Assembly (NCBI RefSeq): GCF_001595965.1
Contig: NZ_LOJI01000001.1
Coordinates: 278,178-342,177 of the forward strand
Reading direction: 5' to 3'
DNA: 64,000 nt
DNA from: Polynucleobacter yangtzensis
GTDB lineage: Bacteria > Pseudomonadota > Gammaproteobacteria > Burkholderiales > Burkholderiaceae
Shown here: piece after piece, positions 55,055-64,000 of the stretch
How positions within the stretch are numbered: position 1 is the first letter of the stretch
Layout of the letters: every line of letters starts with the position of its first letter
The notes under the pieces: model-generated
What the model was told of the DNA's origin: nothing
The model's input: the letters and a program-made list of their open reading frames with translations, nothing else
Database searches by the model: none
Program-made: the position numbers and the translations under genes

Positions 55055-55432
55055 ATGGCGATTACTAAAGAAGAAATCATTGATGCAGTAGGTAGCATGT
55101 CCGTTATGGATTTGAACGACTTGGTTAAAGCGTTCGAAGAGAAGTTTGGTGTTTCAGCTGCAGCTATGGCTGTTGCTGGTCCTGCAGGTGCTGCCGGTGG
55201 CGATGCTGGTGGTGCAGAACAAACTGAATTCACTGTTAACTTGCTCGAAGCTGGCGCAAACAAAGTTTCAGTAATTAAAGCAGTTCGCGAAATTACTGGT
55301 CTTGGCTTGAAAGAAGCTAAGGACTTGGTTGACGGTGCACCGAAGCCAATCAAAGAAGGCGTTGATAAGAAAACTGCTGAAGAAGCTAAGAAGAAACTTG
55401 AAGAAGCTGGCGCTAAAGCAGAACTCAAGTAA
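55055..55432 (+). CDS. rplL: 50S ribosomal protein L7/L12
   Basis: L7/L12 dimers form the flexible stalk that recruits translation factors. The 125-residue protein has the N-terminal dimerisation helices, an Ala/Gly-rich hinge ([14 protein letters not shown]), and the C-terminal domain with [20 protein letters not shown] strong AGGAG site precedes it, as expected for a protein present in several copies per ribosome. Confidence 0.98.
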   Translation: MAITKEEIIDAVGSMSVMDLNDLVKAFEEKFGVSAAAMAVAGPAGAAGGDAGGAEQTEFTVNLLEAGANKVSVIKAVREITGLGLKEAKDLVDGAPKPIKEGVDKKTAEEAKKKLEEAGAKAELK

Positions 55433-55442
55433 TAAACACAAT

Positions 55443-55528
55443 GCTGGCGCCTCTCAAAAAGGGGCGTTAGCCATGTTGGGTTTGACCATTAGTGGTCAAA
55501 CCCGATTTCATTTCTGATTGAAATCGGG
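55443..55528 (+). terminator. Three hairpins between rplL and rpoB (attenuator or processing site)
   Basis: Hairpin A is 55443-55471 (11 bp with wobbles). Hairpin B is a perfect 11-bp stem, 55478-55488 with 55493-55503. Hairpin C is a perfect 10-bp stem, 55501-55510 with 55519-55528. B and C share CCC (55501-55503), so they compete. In E. coli this junction holds an attenuator and an RNase III site that lower rpoBC relative to rplL; a similar role is likely here. Confidence 0.75.
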
Positions 55529-55659
55529 TTTGCCTTCTGATACGACTGCAGAATGCAAGTTTGGTCGGACACTAGATCGAAACGGTTTAGTGTTGTCCGC
55601 CAGTGATTGGTAGTGGCCAATCGCCAAATCTTTGTACAGTCGCTGAATTCGGAGATGAA

Positions 55660-58600
55660 ATGAACTATAGCTTCACCGAACGCAAGCGAGTCCGTAAAAG
55701 CTTTGCTAAGCGAGTAAACAACCACCAGGTTCCGTACCTGATCGCAACGCAGCTGGAATCCTACGCTAAATTTTTACAGGCTGATAAGCCGGCAATGTCT
55801 CGTCTTACTGAGGGACTTCAAGCCGCCTTTACATCGGCGTTCCCAATTGTGTCTAACAACGGCTATGCACGTATGGAATACGTGTCTTACCAGTTATCAC
55901 AGCCACCATTTGACGTTAAAGAATGTCAGCAACGTGGTTACACATACCACTCTGCCTTACGCGCAAAAGTTCGCTTGATTATTTATGATCGCGAAGCACC
56001 TACTAAGGTTAAAGAGGTAAAAGAGAGCGAAGTCTACATGGGTGAAATTCCACTCATGACAGAAAACGGCTCTTTTGTGATTAACGGTACTGAGCGCGTA
56101 ATCGTATCTCAGTTGCACCGTTCCCCAGGCGTGTTCTTTGAACACGATAAGGGCAAGACACACAGCTCAGGTAAGTTGCTGTTCTCAGCACGCATCATTC
56201 CTTACCGTGGTTCATGGCTCGATTTCGAGTTTGACCCAAAAGATATTCTCTATTTCCGCGTTGACCGTCGTCGTAAGATGCCTGTCACCATTTTGCTCAA
56301 AGCAATTGGTTTAAACAACGAACAGATTCTTGCTAACTTCTTTAACTTTGACCATTTCTCATTGACTGCTAATGGCGGCTCAATGGAATTTGTGCCAGAG
56401 CGTTTGCGTGGTCAGTTGGCTAGCTTTGATGTGCTCGACAAGAATGGCGTTGTAGTCATTCAAAAAGACAAGCGTATCAATGCAAAGCATATCCGCGAAC
56501 TTGAAGCTGCAAAAACAAAAACAATCGCTGTACCAGATGACTATTTAATTGGTCGTGTAGTTGCACGCAATATTGTTGATCCAGACTCCGGTGAAATCTT
56601 GGCTTACGCTAACGATGAAATCACTGAAGAGTTGTTGGCGACATTGCGCGATGCAGGTATCAAGCAGTTAGAAACCATCTACACCAACGATTTAGATTCT
56701 GGTGCATACATTTCACAGACATTGCGTACTGATGAAACTGCGGATCAAATGGCTGCTCGTATCGCCATCTACCGCATGATGCGTCCTGGTGAGCCTCCAA
56801 CAGAAGATGCTGTTGAAGCCTTGTTCCAGCGCTTGTTCTATAGCGAAGATACTTACGATTTGTCACGCGTTGGCCGTATGAAGGTCAACAGCCGTTTGAA
56901 CCGTCCAGAAATGGAAGGTCCAATGGTTCTGTCAAACGAAGATATTCTCGATACCATTAAATCTCTCGTAGATTTGCGTAACGGCAAAGGCGAAGTGGAC
57001 GATATCGATCACTTAGGTAATCGTCGTGTGCGTTGCGTTGGCGAGTTGGCTGAAAACCAATTTCGTGCTGGTTTGTCACGTGTTGAGCGTGCGGTTAAAG
57101 AGCGTCTCGGCCAAGCCGAAACAGAAAACCTCATGCCGCATGATTTGATTAACAGCAAGCCAATCTCTTCTGCTATTCGTGAGTTCTTCGGTTCTTCACA
57201 GCTGTCCCAGTTTATGGACCAAACCAACCCACTCTCAGAGATCACGCACAAACGTCGTATTTCTGCATTGGGACCTGGTGGTTTGACACGCGAGCGCGCA
57301 GGTTTCGAAGTGCGCGACGTGCATCCAACCCACTACGGACGTGTTTGCCCTATCGAAACTCCAGAAGGACCAAACATTGGTTTGATCAACTCGCTCGCGT
57401 TGTTTGCGCGTTTGAATGAGCATGGTTTCCTTGAGACTCCATACCGCAAGGTTTCCAATAGCAAGGTAAGCGATGAAGTGGTTTACCTCTCTGCGATTGA
57501 AGAAGCGAAGTATGTAATTGCTCAGGCGAATGCAACGATCGACAAAAACGGTAAATTAGCTGACGAATTGGTTTCTGCTCGTCAAGCTGGTGAAACTATG
57601 ATGGTTAGCCCAGAGCGCATCGATTTCATCGACGTTGCTCCTAGCCAGATCGTTTCTGCTGCTGCTTCACTCGTTCCATTCTTAGAGCACGATGATGCGA
57701 ACCGTGCGTTGATGGGTGCGAACATGCAGCGTCAAGCAGTTCCTTGCTTGCGTCCTGATAAGCCATTAGTTGGTACAGGTTTAGAGCGCATTGTTGCGGT
57801 TGACTCCGGCACTGTTGTATTAGCAGCGCGTGGCGGTATTGTTGATTACGTTGATGCGAATCGTGTTGTGATTCGTGTGAACGATGATGAAACTGCAGCC
57901 GGTGAAGTTGGTGTGGATATTTATAACCTCATCAAGTACACCCGTTCAAACCAAAACACCAACATCAACCAACGTCCAATCGTGAAGGTTGGCGATCGTG
58001 TAGCCCGCGGCGACGTAGTTGCTGACGGTGCATCTACCGATTTAGGTGAATTGGCTTTGGGTCAAAACATGACTGTGGCATTTATGCCATGGAACGGTTA
58101 CAACTTCGAAGATTCAATCTTGATCTCTGAGAAAGTTGTTGCTGATGACCGCTACACCTCTATTCATATTGAAGAGCTGTCAGTGGTTGCACGTGATACC
58201 AAGCTTGGTTCAGAAGAAATTACTCGCGATATCTCTAATTTGGCAGAGTCACAACTCTCCCGTTTAGATGAAAGCGGTATTGTTTACATCGGTGCTGAAG
58301 TTGAAGCTGGCGACGTATTGGTTGGTAAGGTAACTCCAAAGGGCGAGACAACTCTCACTCCAGAAGAGAAGCTCCTCCGCGCGATCTTCGGTGAAAAAGC
58401 ATCTGACGTAAAAGATACTTCTTTGCGCGTTCCATCAGGAATGATCGGTACTGTTATCGATGTTCAAGTCTTCACCCGTGAAGGTATTGAGCGCGATGCC
58501 CGTGCACAGTCAATTATTCAAGAAGAATTACAACGCTATCGTTTGGACTTAAACGATCAGTTGCGTATTGTTGAAGGTGATGCCTTCATGCGTTTAGAAA

Positions 58601-59760
58601 AACTGTTGATTGGCAAAGTTGCCAATGGTGGTCCTCAGAAATTAGCTAAAGGCACTAAGATCGACAAGGAATACCTTGCTGGCTTAGATAAATACCATTG
58701 GTTTGATGTGCGTCCAGCAGATGATGAAGTTGCCTCACAAGTTGAAGCGATTAAGTCCTCTATCGAAGCGAAGCGTAAACAGTTTGATGAAGCCTTCGAA
58801 GAGAAGCGCACCAAGCTTACCCAGGGTGATGATTTGCAACCTGGCGTAACGAAGATGGTTAAGGTGTACTTGGCTGTTAAGCGTCGCTTACAGCCTGGTG
58901 ACAAGATGGCCGGTCGTCACGGTAACAAGGGTGTGGTTTCTAAAATCGCTCCAGCTGAAGATATGCCATTTATGGCTGACGGACGCCCTGTTGATATCGT
59001 CTTGAACCCATTGGGTGTTCCTTCCCGTATGAACGTTGGTCAGATCTTGGAAACCCACTTAGGTTGGGCTGCTCAAGGTATTGGCAAGCGTATTGACGAG
59101 ATGGTTCGCCAACAAGCTAAACAAGCTGAGTTACGCAAGTTCCTCAAACAGCTTTACAACGAAACAGGCCGTATTGAAGACATCGACAACTTCACTGACG
59201 AGCAAATCACAGTATTGGCTGAGAATCTCCGCCAAGGCTTGCCATTTGCAACTCCAGTGTTTGACGGTGCTACAGAAGCCGAAATCGGACGCATGCTCGA
59301 GTTGGCTTATCCAGAAGAAGTAGCTACTTCTTTGAAGATGACTCCTTCACGTCAGCAAATGATTTTGTGCGACGGCCGTACTGGCGATCAATTCGAGCGT
59401 CCAGTAACTGTTGGCGTAATGCACGTCTTGAAACTCCACCATTTGGTCGATGACAAGATGCATGCTCGTTCAACCGGACCTTACTCTTTAGTAACGCAAC
59501 AGCCATTGGGCGGTAAAGCTCAGTTCGGTGGTCAGCGCTTTGGTGAGATGGAAGTCTGGGCCCTCGAAGCATACGGTGCTTCATATGTCTTGCAGGAAAT
59601 GCTGACAGTGAAGTCCGATGACGTCGCAGGCCGTACCAAGGTTTACGAAAACATCGTCAAGGGCGAGCACACGATTGATGCTGGCATGCCCGAATCCTTC
59701 AACGTGCTGGTAAAAGAAATCCGTTCGTTGGGTATTGACATTGACATGGAGCGCAACTGA
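55660..59760 (+). CDS. rpoB: RNA polymerase beta subunit
   Basis: The 1366-residue protein starts [10 protein letters not shown] at the ATG at 55660, seven bases after GGAG; an earlier in-frame ATG at 55603 gives a leader not seen in the family. It has the rifampicin-pocket region ([20 protein letters not shown] and the sequence that follows, about 507), [14 protein letters not shown], and near the end [15 protein letters not shown] and [20 protein letters not shown]. The rifampicin-region residues look wild-type. It ends one base before rpoC. Confidence 0.98.
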   Translation: MNYSFTERKRVRKSFAKRVNNHQVPYLIATQLESYAKFLQADKPAMSRLTEGLQAAFTSAFPIVSNNGYARMEYVSYQLSQPPFDVKECQQRGYTYHSALRAKVRLIIYDREAPTKVKEVKESEVYMGEIPLMTENGSFVINGTERVIVSQLHRSPGVFFEHDKGKTHSSGKLLFSARIIPYRGSWLDFEFDPKDILYFRVDRRRKMPVTILLKAIGLNNEQILANFFNFDHFSLTANGGSMEFVPERLRGQLASFDVLDKNGVVVIQKDKRINAKHIRELEAAKTKTIAVPDDYLIGRVVARNIVDPDSGEILAYANDEITEELLATLRDAGIKQLETIYTNDLDSGAYISQTLRTDETADQMAARIAIYRMMRPGEPPTEDAVEALFQRLFYSEDTYDLSRVGRMKVNSRLNRPEMEGPMVLSNEDILDTIKSLVDLRNGKGEVDDIDHLGNRRVRCVGELAENQFRAGLSRVERAVKERLGQAETENLMPHDLINSKPISSAIREFFGSSQLSQFMDQTNPLSEITHKRRISALGPGGLTRERAGFEVRDVHPTHYGRVCPIETPEGPNIGLINSLALFARLNEHGFLETPYRKVSNSKVSDEVVYLSAIEEAKYVIAQANATIDKNGKLADELVSARQAGETMMVSPERIDFIDVAPSQIVSAAASLVPFLEHDDANRALMGANMQRQAVPCLRPDKPLVGTGLERIVAVDSGTVVLAARGGIVDYVDANRVVIRVNDDETAAGEVGVDIYNLIKYTRSNQNTNINQRPIVKVGDRVARGDVVADGASTDLGELALGQNMTVAFMPWNGYNFEDSILISEKVVADDRYTSIHIEELSVVARDTKLGSEEITRDISNLAESQLSRLDESGIVYIGAEVEAGDVLVGKVTPKGETTLTPEEKLLRAIFGEKASDVKDTSLRVPSGMIGTVIDVQVFTREGIERDARAQSIIQEELQRYRLDLNDQLRIVEGDAFMRLEKLLIGKVANGGPQKLAKGTKIDKEYLAGLDKYHWFDVRPADDEVASQVEAIKSSIEAKRKQFDEAFEEKRTKLTQGDDLQPGVTKMVKVYLAVKRRLQPGDKMAGRHGNKGVVSKIAPAEDMPFMADGRPVDIVLNPLGVPSRMNVGQILETHLGWAAQGIGKRIDEMVRQQAKQAELRKFLKQLYNETGRIEDIDNFTDEQITVLAENLRQGLPFATPVFDGATEAEIGRMLELAYPEEVATSLKMTPSRQQMILCDGRTGDQFERPVTVGVMHVLKLHHLVDDKMHARSTGPYSLVTQQPLGGKAQFGGQRFGEMEVWALEAYGASYVLQEMLTVKSDDVAGRTKVYENIVKGEHTIDAGMPESFNVLVKEIRSLGIDIDMERN

Positions 59761-59761
59761 T

Positions 59762-62700
59762 ATGAAAGCATTGCTCGATTTATTTAAGCAAACGCAGGGT
59801 GATGAGCAGTTTGATGTCATCAAGATTGGCCTCGCATCTCCTGAGAAAATTCGCTCATGGTCTTTTGGTGAAGTACGCAAGCCAGAAACCATCAACTACC
59901 GGACATTTAAGCCCGAGCGTGATGGTTTGTTTTGCGCCAAGATTTTTGGACCAACTAAAGACTACGAGTGCTTATGCGGTAAGTACAAGCGCTTAAAGTT
60001 CCGTGGCGTAATCTGCGAGAAGTGCGGCGTTGAAGTTACTCTCGCTAAGGTACGTCGTGAGCGCATGGGCCACATTGAGTTGGCAGCCCCTGTAGCGCAC
60101 ATTTGGTTCTTGAAGTCCTTACCATCCCGTTTGGGTATGGTTCTCGATATGACATTACGCGATATCGAGCGCGTTCTTTACTTTGAAGCATACGTAGTTG
60201 TTGATCCTGGCATGACTCCTGAAGGCGCGATGAAGCGCGGTCAGATCATGTCTGAAGACGAGTACATTGCTAAGACTGAAGAGTATGGTGACGGCGCATT
60301 TACTGCCATCATGGGCGCGGAAGGTATTCGTGATCTTTTGCGTTCGATTGATATCGATCGTGAAGTTGAGACTATTCGTGCTGACTTGAAGGCTACTGGT
60401 AGCGATGCCAAGATTAAGAAATACGCTAAGCGCTTAAAAGTGCTCGAGGCGTTCCAGACTTCAGGTATTAAGCCTGACTGGATGATCATGGAAGTATTGC
60501 CAGTATTGCCACCTGAATTGCGCCCATTGGTGCCGTTGGATGGCGGTCGTTTTGCTACCTCTGATTTGAACGACCTCTATCGTCGCGTGATCAACCGTAA
60601 CAACCGTTTGAAGCGTTTGTTAGAGTTGCGCGCACCAGAGATCATCGTTCGCAACGAAAAACGTATGTTGCAAGAAGCGGTTGACTCATTGCTCGACAAC
60701 GGTCGTCGCGGTAAGGCTATGACTGGCGCTAATAAGCGTCCTCTCAAGTCCTTAGCTGAGATGATTAAAGGTAAGAGCGGTCGTTTCCGTCAAAACTTGT
60801 TGGGTAAACGTGTTGACTACTCTGGTCGTTCAGTCATCGTGGTTGGTCCTACATTGAAATTGCATCAGTGCGGTTTACCAAAATTGATGGCTTTGGAATT
60901 GTTCAAGCCATTCATTTTCAACAAGCTTGAGACTTTGGGAATTGCAACCACTATTAAGGCTGCGAAGAAAGAAGTTGAAAGCCAGACTCCAATCGTTTGG
61001 GACATTCTCGAAGAAGTGATTCGTGAGCATCCAATCATGTTGAATCGTGCGCCTACATTGCACCGTCTCGGTATCCAGGCTTTCGAGCCAATGCTGATTG
61101 AAGGTAAAGCAATCCAATTGCACCCATTAGTCTGCGCGGCATTTAACGCTGACTTTGACGGTGACCAAATGGCGGTTCACGTTCCTTTGTCGCTCGAAGC
61201 GCAAATGGAAGCACGTACATTGATGTTGGCTTCGAACAACGTATTGTTCCCAGCTAACGGCGAGCCATCAATCGTTCCTTCACAGGACGTGGTGTTGGGT
61301 CTGTACTACGCTACACGTGACAAGATCAACGGCAAAGGCGAAGGCATGGTTTTCGCCAACATTACTGAAGTAGTGCGTGCATACGAAGCAGGTCAAGTTG
61401 AATTGGCTTCTCGTGTTGCTGTTCGTATTACTGAGTATGAGATCGTGGACAAGAAGGCAGAAGGCGATGCGCGTTTTGCTGAGAAGACCAAGATCTATCA
61501 AACATCAGTTGGCCGTGCAATCTTGTCTGAGATTTTGCCTAAGGGCATGTCTTTTGAGGAAATCAACAAGCCTTTAAAGAAAAAAGAAATCTCACGTTTG
61601 ATCAACACATCATTCCGCAAGTGCGGTTTGCGTGAAACAGTCATTTTTGCTGACCGTCTCTTGCAGTCTGGTTTCCGTTTGGCTACCAATGCTGGTATCT
61701 CTGTTGCGATCGATGATATGTTGATCCCAACATCTAAAGAGCGCATCATCACTGAAGCTTCTGCCAAGGTTAAAGAGTATGACAAGCAGTTCATGTCTGG
61801 TCTCGTAACCAATCAAGAACGTTATAACAACGTGGTTGATATTTGGGGTGCCGCAGGCGACCAAGTTGGTAAGGCCATGATGGATGAGTTGTCACACGTT
61901 GACGTACTCGACCGTAACGGTAAGACTGTTCGCCAAGAATCCTTCAACTCCATCTACATGATGGCGGATTCTGGTGCGCGTGGATCTGCAGCGCAGATTC
62001 GTCAGTTGGCCGGTATGCGTGGTTTGATGGCTAAGCCTGATGGCTCCATTATTGAAACCCCAATTACTGCGAACTTCCGTGAAGGCTTGAACGTGTTGCA
62101 GTACTTCATTTCAACCCACGGTGCTCGTAAAGGTCTGGCTGATACCGCATTGAAGACAGCGAACTCAGGTTACTTGACGCGTCGTTTGTGCGACGTTACT
62201 CAAGATCTCGTGGTGATCGAAGAGGATTGCGGCGCGACTACTGGCGTAACGATGAAGGCGCTTGTTGAAGGCGGCGAGATTATCGAAGCATTGCGTGATC
62301 GTATTTTGGGTCGTGTATGTATCGGTGACATCGTTCACCCTGACACACAAGAAGTGATTGTTCCTAACGACACATTGCTCGATGAAGATCATGTTGATCA
62401 AATCGTTGCATTGGGCATCGACGAAGTTAAAGTTCGTACAGTATTGTCTTGCTTAACTCGCTTTGGCTTGTGCGCTAAGTGCTACGGACGTGATCTAGGT
62501 CGCGGTGGTTTGGTGAACGTTGGTGAGGCAGTTGGTGTTATCGCTGCTCAGTCGATCGGTGAGCCAGGTACACAGTTGACTATGCGTACCTTCCACATCG
62601 GTGGTGCAGCGTCACGCGCTTTAGTTGCAAGCAATATTGAAGCTAAATCAAATGGTGCATTGAAGTTCTCCGGCACGATGCGTGTTGTGAAGAACGCGAA

Positions 62701-64000
62701 GGGTGAGCAGATCGTGATTTCACGTTCTGGCGAAGCCTTGATCGTTGATGAGAATGGTCGTGAGCGCGAGCGTCATAAAGTTCCTTACGGCGCAACTCTC
62801 TTGTTGAAAGAAGATGCAGCGGTTAAGGCTGGCGCAAGCTTAGCAACCTGGGACCCATTAACACGTCCGATTATTTCTGAGTACGCTGGTATCGCTCGCT
62901 TCGACAACGTTGAAGAAGGTGTAACTGTTGCTAAGCAGGTTGACGAAGTTACCGGTCTATCCACTTTGGTGGTGATTGACGGTAAGCGTCGTTCAGCAGC
63001 AAGCAAAGGCGTTCGCCCAATGATCAACTTGGTTGATGAAAAGGGTAATGAAGTCATGATCGCTGGTACTGATCATCCAGTAAACATTGGCCTCCAGGTA
63101 GGCGCTTTGATTACTGTTAAGGATGGTCAGAAAGTTGAAGTCGGTGAAGTATTGGCGCGTATTCCAATCGAATCACAGAAGACTCGCGACATTACCGGTG
63201 GTTTACCACGCGTTGCAGAATTGTTCGAAGCACGTTCACCAAAAGATGCAGCTGTATTGGCGAAAGTTACTGGAACAGTTTCCTTCGGTAAAGAAACCAA
63301 AGGTAAACAACGTTTGGTAATTACCGATATGGACGGTGAAGCCAATGAATTCTTGATTCCTAAAGAGAAGCAAGTTCTCGTTCACGACGGTCAAGTTGTG
63401 AACAAGGGCGAGATGATTGTGGAAGGCCCTGCTGATCCACACGACATCTTGACTCTCAAAGGTATCGAAGAGTTGGCAATCTACATCGTTGACGAAGTTC
63501 AAGACGTTTACCGTCTCCAGGGTGTGAAGATCAATGACAAGCACATTGAAGTTATCGTGCGTCAGATGTTGCGTCGTGTTCAGGTAACTGATCCAGGCGA
63601 CACATCATTCATCACTGGTGAGCAAGTTGAGCGTTCTAAGTTGTATGACGCTAACGATGCAGTGATCGCCCAAGGTAAGCACCCAGCTCAGTTCGATAAC
63701 GTGTTGCTAGGCATTACCAAGGCATCCTTGTCGACCGACAGCTTCATTTCAGCGGCTTCTTTCCAAGAAACCACCCGTGTATTGACCGAAGCCGCAATTA
63801 TGGGCAAGACCGATACACTCCGTGGCCTCAAGGAAAACGTCATTATTGGTCGTCTGATCCCTGCTGGTACCGGCTTGTCTTATCGCCGTGCACGCAAGGT
63901 CAGAGAGCAATTCGAGCGTGACCGCGCTCAAATGATTGCCGCCGAAGAGGAAGCAATGGCCAATATGCCTGTAGAAATAGAGGCTGAAGTCGTTGCTCCT
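59762..64000 (+). CDS. rpoC: RNA polymerase beta' subunit, 3' end beyond window
   Basis: The reading frame opens at the ATG at 59762, one base after the rpoB stop codon, and is open to the window end, giving 1413 codons; the full protein is expected to be only slightly longer. It has the zinc-binding [20 protein letters not shown] (about 71-90), the catalytic magnesium motif [12 protein letters not shown] (about 461), and trigger-loop and jaw regions later. The second zinc site includes [11 protein letters not shown] and [13 protein letters not shown] (about 820-905). Confidence 0.98.
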   Translation, partial: MKALLDLFKQTQGDEQFDVIKIGLASPEKIRSWSFGEVRKPETINYRTFKPERDGLFCAKIFGPTKDYECLCGKYKRLKFRGVICEKCGVEVTLAKVRRERMGHIELAAPVAHIWFLKSLPSRLGMVLDMTLRDIERVLYFEAYVVVDPGMTPEGAMKRGQIMSEDEYIAKTEEYGDGAFTAIMGAEGIRDLLRSIDIDREVETIRADLKATGSDAKIKKYAKRLKVLEAFQTSGIKPDWMIMEVLPVLPPELRPLVPLDGGRFATSDLNDLYRRVINRNNRLKRLLELRAPEIIVRNEKRMLQEAVDSLLDNGRRGKAMTGANKRPLKSLAEMIKGKSGRFRQNLLGKRVDYSGRSVIVVGPTLKLHQCGLPKLMALELFKPFIFNKLETLGIATTIKAAKKEVESQTPIVWDILEEVIREHPIMLNRAPTLHRLGIQAFEPMLIEGKAIQLHPLVCAAFNADFDGDQMAVHVPLSLEAQMEARTLMLASNNVLFPANGEPSIVPSQDVVLGLYYATRDKINGKGEGMVFANITEVVRAYEAGQVELASRVAVRITEYEIVDKKAEGDARFAEKTKIYQTSVGRAILSEILPKGMSFEEINKPLKKKEISRLINTSFRKCGLRETVIFADRLLQSGFRLATNAGISVAIDDMLIPTSKERIITEASAKVKEYDKQFMSGLVTNQERYNNVVDIWGAAGDQVGKAMMDELSHVDVLDRNGKTVRQESFNSIYMMADSGARGSAAQIRQLAGMRGLMAKPDGSIIETPITANFREGLNVLQYFISTHGARKGLADTALKTANSGYLTRRLCDVTQDLVVIEEDCGATTGVTMKALVEGGEIIEALRDRILGRVCIGDIVHPDTQEVIVPNDTLLDEDHVDQIVALGIDEVKVRTVLSCLTRFGLCAKCYGRDLGRGGLVNVGEAVGVIAAQSIGEPGTQLTMRTFHIGGAASRALVASNIEAKSNGALKFSGTMRVVKNAKGEQIVISRSGEALIVDENGRERERHKVPYGATLLLKEDAAVKAGASLATWDPLTRPIISEYAGIARFDNVEEGVTVAKQVDEVTGLSTLVVIDGKRRSAASKGVRPMINLVDEKGNEVMIAGTDHPVNIGLQVGALITVKDGQKVEVGEVLARIPIESQKTRDITGGLPRVAELFEARSPKDAAVLAKVTGTVSFGKETKGKQRLVITDMDGEANEFLIPKEKQVLVHDGQVVNKGEMIVEGPADPHDILTLKGIEELAIYIVDEVQDVYRLQGVKINDKHIEVIVRQMLRRVQVTDPGDTSFITGEQVERSKLYDANDAVIAQGKHPAQFDNVLLGITKASLSTDSFISAASFQETTRVLTEAAIMGKTDTLRGLKENVIIGRLIPAGTGLSYRRARKVREQFERDRAQMIAAEEEAMANMPVEIEAEVVAP

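Noticed and set aside
55603..55659. Longer RpoB start at 55603
   Set aside because: The ATG at 55660 has GGAG at proper distance and gives the conserved MNYSFTE start.

Overview
This window is the replication-origin region of a bacterial chromosome. It most resembles a free-living freshwater betaproteobacterium of the Burkholderiaceae, and Polynucleobacter is my best guess. That placement is inference: it rests on moderate to low GC, the order rpmH-rnpA-yidD-yidC-mnmE beside dnaA-dnaN-gyrB, a GTP-type PEP carboxykinase, a SET-domain gene and a DUF3717-like small gene after gyrB, and the look of the 16S sequence. I found no prophage, insertion sequence, CRISPR array, restriction system or defence island. 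The window is almost entirely core genome.

Layout. Positions 1-5137 hold a partial def, a very short dprA, a type IA topoisomerase (topB) and a stand-alone MnmC oxidase domain. The last two converge and overlap by 175 bp. Positions 5186-10931 (minus strand, leading strand left of the origin) hold pckG, mnmE, yidC, yidD, rnpA and rpmH. Positions 11012-12841 hold DnaA boxes on both sides of dnaA and, between dnaA and dnaN, an origin core with a DnaA-box array, a GC-richer spacer, six DnaA-trios and an AT-rich stretch. Positions 12842-17188 are dnaN-gyrB-SET-DUF3717-like. Positions 17295-21881 are a complete branched-chain-amino-acid-type ABC importer, followed by a TSUP permease. Positions 22795-27133 are mnmG-rsmG-parA-parB with two perfect parS sites, one over the mnmG promoter and one inside mnmG. 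Positions 27162-35484 are atpI-BEFHAGDC plus hemE. Positions 35500-44529 are mixed housekeeping genes: priA, gcvH, an MBL hydrolase, a desaturase, tRNA-Arg, two c-type cytochromes, rsmI, a SIS protein, a BON lipoprotein and a GNAT. Positions 44781-50197 are a complete rrn operon (16S, tRNA-Ile, tRNA-Ala, 23S, 5S) with promoter, boxA elements, processing stems and terminator. Positions 50222-64000 are tRNA-Tyr/Gly/Thr-tuf-tRNA-Trp-secE-nusG-rplKAJL-rpoB-rpoC, with rpoC running off the window.

How the genes fit together. DnaA acts at the origin and possibly at priA, which has three DnaA-box-like sites upstream. ParA/ParB and the parS pair segregate the origin. All the MnmE/MnmG/MnmC wobble-uridine modification genes lie within about 21 kb. 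The rrn operon and the tuf-rpoBC cluster are co-oriented with replication. The items most worth a second look are the origin architecture, the parS-promoter overlap, the DnaA boxes at priA, the topB/mnmC antisense overlap, the alternative hairpins between rplL and rpoB, the minimal DprA, and the Walker-A Lys-to-Arg change in the second ABC ATPase. I saw nothing that amounts to a wholly new multi-gene system.
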